Source of the DNA: Littorina saxatilis
Lineage: Eukaryota; Mollusca; Gastropoda; Littorinimorpha; Littorinidae
Reading direction: 5' to 3'
DNA length: 64,000 nt
NCBI RefSeq assembly: GCF_037325665.1
Contig: NC_090245.1
Span: 52,039,725 to 52,103,724 of the forward strand
Under the pieces are notes generated by a model. The model searched no databases, was not told the origin of the DNA, and saw nothing but the letters and a program-made list of their open reading frames with translations. Of this stretch, positions 12,401 to 23,600 are shown piece after piece; within the stretch, counting starts at the first letter, position 1, and each line of letters begins with the position of its first letter. Position numbers and translations under genes: made by a program.

Positions 12401-15400
12401 GATGCATACTCATTCCAGGATGCATTTTTTTAAATTGATTTCTGGATTGGGAATTGTATGTTTTTCGGTAGGATGGGTGTTTTAACTGCTTGTATGAAAG
12501 ACCTTTACGAAATACCTGTGCTTGAACTGGTCCAACTCAGAATACACATAAACAATCCACCCACCTTCACCCCCCTTTATCATGGCTGGTCGTGATTTTA
12601 CATTCACGGCAAAAGTATGTCTAAAAAGAAAATGTATTTTTCTTCAGACCAAATCCCTTCTTACCTCTTTTCTGGCGATCTTCCCATGGTACCACTCTTC
12701 ATACACGGGTGCTGTGGGGCCCTCGCTGGCCACACCTGGGTTTTTACGGAGGTCAATTTCACCTGGCTCAGCTGCCCCATTTTCTGTGTTATGTGAAATC
12801 CCATCGACTGCATCCACATCTGTCTCTGCCGTAAAAGGTGAACTCTTTTGTCCATCTTCTAGAGTACTGGTGAGCGATTCTGAAAGAGGAAAGTTACTTC
12901 AATGACTTTCTGGTTGCTTGTTCTAGTTTCAATTTTTTGTTTAAATAAATAAATAAATAATCAAATAAAATAAACATTTAAATGATCAACAATTACACAA
13001 TTTAAAAAGAATTTTTACTGATGCAAACAGCTGGGTAGCTGCTGTGTGAATGGTAAGGTGTAACTTTTCATGCACTGAGTAGCTCATATCTCATTAGCAT
13101 ATGCCACTTTTGCTTGGCTCTGTCGTCTGTTTGAACTTATAATAATAATAATAATAATAATAACGGGCATTTATAAAGCGCCTTATCAGAAGTTCAAAGC
13201 ACGTGACAACAATACATGTATACAAAAATCATATAATCACTGTCAGATTCAAACAACACATCATGCACATCTCACATCCCCAGACTCTACACTAAGGAAC
13301 TATCCGTAATGTTGTTGGAACAAGTGAGTTTTCAAATTGGACTTAAAAGATGAAATGGATGGAGAGTGACGTAATTGAAAGGGGAGTGAATTCCATAACT
13401 GAGGTCCATAATACGAAAACGTGCGGAAACCATGAGCCTTGCGTTTAAAGCGACCTTGACGGAGAAGTCGAGCATCATCAGAAGAACGAAGGGTGCGAGA
13501 GGGAGTGTAGAGGGAGACCAGTTCAGAAAGATAGGCAGGTGCCGATTCAGAGATGATATTGTAGCAGAAGCAGGCAGCTTTATACCTAATACGTTCAGAT
13601 ACAGGAAGCCAGTGAAGTTCTTGACGAACATGCGGAAGAGCAGGATAAACCCTAGATTTTAGGACAGGGATGCTTTACTTTTCTGACTTGCACTTATTAG
13701 GTTCAGAACAAAAAGAGGATAAAGTTTCAACATACCCAGATCAAATGGATCAGATTGAATACCATTAGCTGCATTAGAGTCTCCATTTTCCAAGCCTTTG
13801 CGATTGTCGTACACATTTCTACCATCCCTGGGATCATCACCATCTTGTTTTGCTGAAACACAACATGGGTGGTTAAAACCAAAAACCACACGCACTCAAA
13901 AACATTCAACGCAGCAAGCAGCACATAGCATTTGAGTTGTGAGCAAAAAGCTTCATTTCTCACCGTTTCTAAATAAGATTAAAACACTGGGACATTATTT
14001 TTCATGACAAACCAAATGGTTTTAAAAACAAGTGGCTGTGGAAACGGGTGGGAGTGGGGTTAGATAAGTAAGCAGAAGAAAAAAGTCTCTACGAAGAAAA
14101 GGGGAAAGAGAAAATGTAAAAAGAGAACAAGCTGCGTCAAGGATTCTGGTCATCATGGTGAAGACTTCTATATGTGCACACCTACAGGAAATTCACAACC
14201 ATGTAATCATTCTCAAGTCAAATACTTATTGCACTCATATACTCAGACTTGCCTAACAACTTTGGAAGGAACAGAAAGAAAAAGGCATTTGTGTGCCAAC
14301 CTTGTCGATTGTCGTACAGCTGTGTGCCTGTGGCCCCACTGAAATCGATGAGAGGTTGGTCTTTTGCTTCAGAGTATACATTGTCTCCCTCTCCATCTTT
14401 CACCGACGTGTACGTACCCATCTGCACAGCAAAAGTAAACAATAAAAGCGTTGCTGAATGTACTAATTCACTTTTTCTGATCTGTGCATCAAGACTCACT
14501 TTTCAATGAGGAATCAATGACGAATATTTATATCATATCATACCTGTTCCCATGTGAACACAAAGCCGCACTAAACATAAGCATAGTTTGTTGTGTAGTC
14601 CTTAGGCCAAACAACAACAAAAAGTCTGTTTACGGCATCCCGACCGACCCTATTTTTCGCGCGACCATAGACTTTTTTTTTGGCATTTGGGAAAGAAGAA
14701 AAAAATTTTTTTTTTTTAAATGTAAAAAAAGTTTTTGTTTTTTGGCAAAATAACTTAAAAATATGGTTTTTGGGGGAGGAAAAAAAAAAGAAAGAAAAAA
14801 AAATCCCAACCTACCGACCCTATTTTTGTTGCCTATGTTACCGTAAACAGACTATTTTTTGTTGTTGGCCTTAGTGACTTTGTTGTAAATATGTTCTACT
14901 CAACATTTACAGAATACAATGATTTCTTAAAGCGACAGAAAGTCAGTCAGGCTATTCTCGATAATCTATTGGTTTATCCTGTTTTTCTCCTTTGCAGTTT
15001 TGACACAGAAGAATTAACAAAAAAAATTATTCATTCATTCCTCCCTCTGCCAGTCAAACTGAAAACTCACAGCCATGAATAAAGAAAGGTTTAAAGTCCT
15101 GCAGGCTACATACCTATCAAGGACTAGTTATAGATATTTGATACAGGAAGGGGAAGGTAAGGCCCCTGGATAGTGGAAGGGAGGTGACAGGGCGGGGAGT
15201 TTGCTGCAACAACAAACAAACAAAAAACTCACGGACACATTGCAGGGAGACTTGTATTCAGGTACAGGGGGGATAGGAGGGGCGGCACCCTCTGGCCCTG
15301 GGGACGGGGGACAGGCCCCTGGCCGGTCGTTGTAATACTCTTCCTCCTCTCCCCACTTCTCCGCCTCGAATGCTGGGTTCTCTCGCCTATGGAACACCAA

Positions 15401-18400
15401 AATTCACATACAGTTGGTCAAGTTTCTCTAAATAAACTGCCTCGAATGTTGGGTTCTCTCGCCTATGGAACACCAAAATTCACATACAGTTGGTCAAGTT
15501 TCTCTAAATAAACTGCCTCGAATGTTGGGTTCTCTCGCCTATGGAACACCAAAATTCACATACAGTTGGTCAAGTTTCTCTAAATAAACTGCCTCGAATG
15601 TTGGGTTCTCTCGCCTATGGAACACCAAAATTCACATACAGTTGGTCAAGTTTCTCTAAATAAACTGCCTCGAATGTTGGGTTCTCTTGCCTGTGGAACC
15701 CCAATGTTCACTCACAGTTTTCTTGCAAATAAACAAGGATTTTGTCAGTTGCAAAAAGACGTTGAAGGTTTTTAGGAGGTGTTACTCATCCTGACCAGGA
15801 TAAACAAAATTCCCAGGCAGAAAGTTATCCGAACAAGTTATTGGAATATATTTGGGGTTTTTTGTTTGCTTTTTAAAGGCTTTATTCATCATCTCCCACA
15901 GGGTCATCATGTAAATTGTAATACAGTTACTTTTATTTTTAGAATACTTTCTTTCAGTTAATGTCAACCATATCACGGAAAAAACCCTGATTGCTTGTGC
16001 TGAGGTTGAAACTTCCTGAGGTAAAAACTTAATTGATCACTCCTGGTCAATCTTCATGAGTAAAATTGTTCAGTGTCATTATTGCTGGCAAATAAGGTTT
16101 TGTGTGCGCTGGAAATAATAAGAAATTCCTCCGAGGTAGGAAAAACACCCCCGTCCTTAGCACGAACATGATTCAGGGGCCATAATGCCATTCCTGATCA
16201 TATCATGTCGAGTCCCATACTTGTCGACGACGCCCCAGGTACCACATCACAAACAGAACTGTGCAATACACAGGTGTTTTCTACAGACACACTCAAACAC
16301 ACACACACACAGAGAAGCCGTATATATATATCTATATCTATTGTATAAATATATAGAGATAGATGAGAGTGTATTTTTCGCATGGATTGATTCGACCTTT
16401 GCACTTTTACAGTGAGGATAATTTACGGGTCCAATTTACGTTCTGGACACTGCGGTGACCTTCTAAAAATAGTAACAGAACGCCGGGAATATTCGAAGAT
16501 GCCCCCTCATACCATAGTCCACCAATAACTCCCTAACCGTGTGTTTGACTGGTCCCAATTTTTGTAAGGACCGTCTCAGGAATGTATAGAACCTGTTCAC
16601 CAAGTTTGGTGACGATCGGTCCGTTCATTCTTGAGATCTACTTGCGAACACAAACAAACACACAAACAAACAAACAAACACACAAACAAACAAACAAACA
16701 AACACATCGACCGAAACCTATACACACCCCTATACCGGGGGTGTAATAAGAAAGAAAAAGGCCATGGTGCATACAGGTAACCTGTGCATGTATAACATAC
16801 ACTGAACTCTGTAAGTGTGTGTGTGTATCTGTGCATGCAGGTGTACGCATCCATGCACATGGCTGTGTTCAAAAGGTACAGTGGAACTCGACTTTTAAGA
16901 TCCCCCCAATTTAAGACTCCCTCCCTTTTAAGACCGTTTTTTTTAGACTTTCTATTCATAACCTCTGTAAATTTACCCCCATTTTAAGACTCCCTCCTTC
17001 TTAAGACCTGACTTTCTCTGATTTTTGGAGGTCTTAAAACGGGGGTTCCACTGAAGTAAAATTCATCAGTAGTCTGACCTGTCTTCCAGCTGCACGGTTT
17101 TGGGTTGTTTCTGTAAATACTGTTTGAAGCGCAGCTCAAAGGCCTGGCCCACCGTTGTGACCACATCCTCTGCCAGCCCCCCTCCACACTCCAACACATG
17201 GCACGCTCGACCCAGGGCTGGATCCTTGGCTACGTAGGACACAAAGTCCAGTGTCTCCTGTGAGATAAGATCAGATAAGATAAGTGGGTGTTTTTTTGTT
17301 TAGAGTAGTGGAGAAGGCATACAAAAGTTCTTCTCTACATCCTGTCAGGTAAAATCAGATAAATGTTTATTTTGAGAGTTAGGAGAAAGCATACAAACAT
17401 TGTTTTGACATAGACTGGGAATCGAGACGAGGGTAGTGGTGTATGTGTGTGTGTCTGTGTAGAACGATTCCCAGAAAACTACTCGACAGATCTTCATGAA
17501 ACTTTTTTTACATCCAGCCCTTGCCTGATGAGGGACTACTCTACATTACAGATATATACACTAATAAACAGGGGAAAAAACACAAACGCACAGAAACAGA
17601 GCATATTTTAAGGGCACCACTTCAACTTCAAGCAAGATATTTCCTATTTGGAACGGCTAATGTGGTCACCGTCATGTTGGGAAAATGTGGTGCAGACATT
17701 GCCCAAAACCTTGCTAGTAGAACTGTCTGTATGAGTCAAACAACTTAAATACACAATGTTCTCTTTTGTGTGCAAGCACTAAGAATTTTAATTCGTTAAA
17801 GGTGAACTTACAGCATCTCCACCGGAGGCAAAGGAGACAACGTGCATGGGATGATCAGCAATAATCTGCAATGAAAAGATACCACAGTTATTATGGTCAA
17901 TAATATTTATCTGTCATCATTTTCACAAGTTTTCAATGTCATTCATAGCTAGCTCGGTTAAAAAATAAAAAAAAATCCTCCACTCCCTGGCTGGTGATAC
18001 TTTACACAACACAAGTGTAAAGCGGTTGATGTCTGTATAATGTAAACATCCTTCTTTTACATCTTCTTTTTCTTCTTCAGTGTTCACGGGCTAAAACTCC
18101 CACGTACACTCTTATGTTTTGCATGAGTGGTTTTTTTTCCCGTGTACAATGTATGACCATTTTTACCCCACCATTTAGGCAGCTATACATCGTTTTCGAG
18201 GATTGATACTTGGTATTTTTCGTGTTTCTTGAACCACTAAACTCTGACATGGATTACATGATCTTTTCCGAGCACACTTGGTCTTGTGCTTGGGTGTACT
18301 CACGAAGGGGAATAAGGCATTAGCAGGTCTGCACATAAGTTGATCTGGGAGATCGGAAAAATCTCTACCCTTAACCCACCAGGCACGGACGGGATTCCAA

Positions 18401-20581
18401 CCCACGACCTCCCGCTTGGAAGGCCGGCGTCTTATCCACTAGGCCACTGCGCCCGTCGCTTCTTATACTGGTCATACTCATAGCAAGGCCTTGTATCCAT
18501 CTTGACAGCACTGAAGCTGATTTTCACCAGTCCTTAGCCCCCACCATCCCTATGCACAAAACACACACACATACATCAAGGCTGTTTTGTCTATGCTGGT
18601 TCATTCCCTTGGGTAACTAGCCTGGTTGACAGATGTCTAAAAATGTCAAAGGTACAACCCTGCATACTGTGATACACACACAGACTGACCTCTCCAGTTT
18701 CCATCACCATGAGATTGATGCTGTCGGTGGTGATAGTCAGGTTGACATTGGCACCGGCATATTGCATGTGGGGATTGTCCCCCAACATTCGTGACACTCG
18801 CTTGTCAACCTGTTAAGGTACAGAAGAACATTCATTTAAAAACAAAACAGATCCCAATTTACATGCTTACATTATACTCGCTCAACTGTTTTGACCCCAT
18901 TAATCTTGCAAGGACTTTACCATAATCTTATCCACCTTGCACTCTGACCAAAAAATGAGAACAGAACCGTTACCATAAAATTATGTGTACATATACATGA
19001 TTGCAGAAATATTAAAATCCCTACAACTGATGAGTTGTAATGAGAATGACTCCATGAGATAACATACTGACACACTTATCGTAGTTGTTATTGTTTTGTT
19101 GCTCCAAGCCCAAACCTACTCATGTATTTACTTATAAATACATGTACATGTACCACCAATGTTTTACACACACAAAATAAAAAAACATTCATAAATTCAA
19201 TTTAAGTAGGTAAAGACATTTCAGTATAACAGCCTCACTTTTTCCAGTAAATAGTAATCTCACCTTTCGCTTCTTGGTGACAGTTTTGAGTCCAGCTGCC
19301 TCTGCTACCCTGTTGATAGCCTCTCTGTAACCAAACAAGCACTGCAACTGTCAATCACATACAGTGGAACCCTCCTTTTAAGACCCCCCAATTTAAGACT
19401 TCCTCTTTTTTAAGACCTTGTTTTCTCAGACTTTCTGTTCATAACCTCTGTACATTTACCCCCATTTGAACACTCCCTCCTTTTTGGCTCACGTAAGTGT
19501 AGCCTATGCGATGCTAACTTTTGTCTGTCTGTGCGTGCGTGCGTGTGTGCGTGTGTGATAGAAACTTTAACATTTGACTGAACACCTAAATACTAATTTT
19601 ACCGGGTTATTATCCAAGCAACAGTTTCAAAGTATTGAAGGAATGATCAACATTTCGTCGGCACGTATGTAGATAAAGTGTGTATCCAAAGAAAACGGGT
19701 GGTGGTGGGTTTTGGGGGGATAAAAACAGGTGACTGATTTGTGTTGTGTGTGGTATGTAGACCAGGTCAGGGGTCAAGGTTAGGTCAGATCGCGTGAAGG
19801 ATTGTGGTATAGATTCACTTCTCAGTTCTAACCGAGCTGCATTCGCCGATTCGGGGAAGACGATTTCACATTGTTCGGTTTCGTAGCGGCTCCAGAAAAA
19901 AAAGATAAAGAAGATACCAAAGGAGATTTCCTACAGGTTGATCTGCGCAGCGTGTTTTCAGTGTCTGCGCGAGGAAGCGCTGTCGAAAGGGCAGTGTCGA
20001 TCTCAGTGGCAGTCGTGTCCCCGTAACTCGTAAGTAGGCTACAGACAGACAGATCTAGATCTAGCATCCCCCACTCTTGCACCGTGTCTATGCTTACTGT
20101 GTGTGTGTATGTGTGACGGAGTGATTTAGTTTGTGTTACTGTTTGTCGATTTTTTACGGGAACCTTGAAGGCTTCGCCTCTTGTTAAGACCTTGTTTTCT
20201 CAGACTTTCTGTTCATAACCTCTGTACATTTACCCCCAATTTAAGACTTCCTCCTTTTTAAGACCTTGTTTTCTCAGACTTTCTCTTCATAACCTCTGTA
20301 CATTTACCCCCATTTTAACACTCCCTCCTTTTACAGAGCTGATTTTATCAGATTTGTTAAGGTCTTACAAGGGGGGTTCCACTGTATCCACAGTGGCTAC
20401 CACATGCTTCTCTAGTCACTCTTACTACTAATAAAAGTAAATATTTAATAAAAGGTAGTGATACTCACACACATATTGTTGCTTTTAAGAACAATGCACT
20501 TGTGAAGCCTACATATTTCAAATCATAAGGTACAGCTAATGTGGTTCTACCCTGTTACCATGCATTGACAGGGTGGGGGCT

Positions 20582-20646
<65 letters not shown>

Positions 20647-23600
20647 ATGTGTACATGCGTGCATGCGTGTGTGTGTAGGTCCGTGTGTGTGTAGGTCCGT
20701 GTGTGTGTCTATCTGTCTGTCTCTCAGTGTGCGAGTTTCCCATTTGTCTAATATTTTCAAACTTGTATAGTTGTTAATTAATCACAATAGATCTTTGTCT
20801 TCTCAAAACCATCTCAGTCAAGAATGTTAAAATGCTAGCTGACTCCTCGCCTAGTCATCATTACTTGGAAGGGTGTGACAGTTAATTACTACCTGTTAAC
20901 ATCCATCTTAACAAAAGGTGATGAATGAAAATGAACATGAGTGCATCCTCTAGGGTTACACCTTTTGTTGTGTCACTCTACAGTTAGGCTGTTTCTTTCC
21001 TTGCATAATGTGTGCATTTCAATAGATGAACAAACTGCAGTACTTGCATTTGAACACAGAGACACAGATACTGAGACAGATAAGCAGACAGACAGACAGA
21101 TACACACACAGCAGATGCTTAATAATACCATTGATAAAAGATATGGATAGGTACAGTGGTACCTGTGATGAAAGGACACCCTTGGGACCAGCCAAAAGTG
21201 TCCCTACATTGCAGGTGTCCTTTCATGACAGGTATACTTTGGTAGAGATAATATAAAAAGGGACAAGAGAAGGTGTCCTTTTAAGGGAGGTGTCCTCTCA
21301 GGGGAGGGTCCACGCATCACGGGTACTGCTGTATGCACACAATGACACATACAGAGTGTCTGACAGCAGTACACCACTCACATAAAACCAGGAAGTAAGA
21401 TTGTTCAAGATTGCATATAATGTAGGTGAGTACAGTTAAGTACACTTAGTGGTGATTTACCTTGCCACTTGAGTCCTTGTGTCAAAATCCAAACTCTTCA
21501 TGGACTCCTTCACTTCTATGTTTCCAATGTACTGCACAGGGCAATGCATAACATTGGTTACTTATAAACCATAGAAAGACAGTTTGAGAAACACACTAAA
21601 CATTGTGCACTTATTATATATAATATCAGCCACATGGACACAGAGAGTGAGAGACACACATGTTCAACTTCAACAAAACGGAGTCCTTCAGTTCAGAATT
21701 GAAGGAAAAGCTAAATAAATGAACATTTCAGGAACTTTTCCACAGAATGCAAGAATTGTATGCTGCTGATGTGCCCCATACATAACACTATAAACTGTAC
21801 AGTGAAACCCCCCTTTTAATACTTTCACCCTTTTCTTAAGACCCTCCTTTCTCAGAATGTTATTCTGTTCTGCTTCAGAACCTCTGTTAATTTACCTCTC
21901 TAAGATTTTTGAAGGTCGTAAAAGCTGAAAGCCTTCAGAAGGTTAAACTTGAACTAGTGACAGGAGACCTGTGAACAATGCATTTGTTAATGTTATCCCT
22001 TCTTCATAAGGAAAAGGTCTGCAAAAGAGACAAGGCTAGTACACATGTACTCACCCGCACACCATAACAAATGCCAGCATCAGGGTTAAGCTGCTGATCC
22101 GGGTGTATCCACCCTACTTCAGGTTTGTTGAGGAAGCTGCCGTTTCGCGACCACTCCGGTGCCTGCCCTGCCTTCTTTTTCTTGAACCGGTCCATTACCC
22201 CTGCCATTCTGTCATGAAAAGTAGGCACACACATGTTACTGTCCTCATAAATTGTCATCTCTCCCCTCGTCTTTTTCTTGCGATACATGTTGACGAGTTA
22301 TGACTGAGAGTTCTGAAAAATCTTGTGGCAATCAGCTGATGATACCAAACTGAGTTGAGAAGAAAACCCGACCGACCCTAGTTTTTTCGCGCGACCCTAG
22401 ACTTTTTTTTGGCATTTGGGAAAAAAAAAAAATCCCGACCTACCGACCCTATTTTTTTGGCCTATGTTACCGTAAACAGACCTTTTTTTTTTGGGCCTTA
22501 GTTAGTTCGTTGACGGTCTTCTTAAGCTGGTAGACGTGTGTACATTCACAATTTAAGCAGCTAGGTTAGTCTTGTTTAACCAGTTGTGTATTGATTACAC
22601 TTCATGAGAATGAGACACACAGAAAAACCTGCAGGTACTTATCACCGGATATGATAACTGCTTATCTAATCATGCAAACGTGTATGGTGAGACATCGCCT
22701 TGAAAATTAAATTGACTCCTTTCCAAGAAATCCTAATGACCTCTTTGTAATTTAAACTGGCCTGTAAGTGTGTAGAGGTTGTAAGAGAGTTTGATTATGA
22801 CTGATAGTGATAAGTAAAACCATATCAATTATCATACTAACAAAAACAACCGCCGCTGCAAAATCCTAAATTTTGTGTTCCCTTGCCTTCATTCTTTACT
22901 AAAAAAAAGCTAACCTTTTTGATTCCAGTTCCTGCAGCTGAATTGTAGAGAGTTTGATTAGGCCAAAACAAAAAAATAGGTGTGGTTAAGGTAACATAGC
23001 CACAAAAAAAATAGGGTAGGAAGGTAGGCAATCACTTTTTTTTTTAAACTTTTTTTTCTAATGTGTACAAATTAAACCTACTTGACAGGGAAATAAGTGT
23101 GCGACTCGAGCGCTTTCGCTTTCATTGCGTTTTCTGCACTCGGTTTTTTTTTGACAAATGTAAAAAAAAGTTATAGGGTCGGCCCCTAAAAATAGGGTAG
23201 GTCGGGTTACCGTAACCACACCTATTTTTTTTTTTAGGCCTTATGACTGATAAATAAAACCATATCAATTAATGATTATCATACTAACAAAAACAACCGC
23301 CGCTGCAAAATCCTAAATGTTGACTGTTCCCTTGCCTTCACTCTTCTTTAACAAAAACTAACCTTTTTGATTCCAGTTCCTGCAGCTGATTTGCTTTGTT
23401 GTAAATAATGTGTTCTTCCCTTTTAGGGACACTTGATGGAATAGAACCTGTTTTGACAGACTTTCCCTCAGTCACAGAATGTTCAGCAGTTTTTGACACC
23501 AGAGGTGAATTTTTTCTTCTGGGCACTTTTGGTTTTTGGACAGGTTCACTTGACCGCAATGTTTTTGCAGCATGACTATTATGGTTAGTGGCTGACAATG

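Noticed and set aside
15363-15742. CRISPR-like regular repeats
   Set aside because: No spacers; units are contiguous 76-bp tandem copies in a eukaryotic intron. The 104-bp array at 62.3-63.1 kb is rejected for the same reason.
18390-18458. tRNA-Arg gene
   Set aside because: A and B boxes are good, but stems are imperfect and the body is repeated elsewhere, so it is a SINE head. The same applies to 4483, 25400 and 34537.
20536-20770. His/Thr-rich and Cys/Val-rich ORFs
   Set aside because: Translations of the (GT)n microsatellite.
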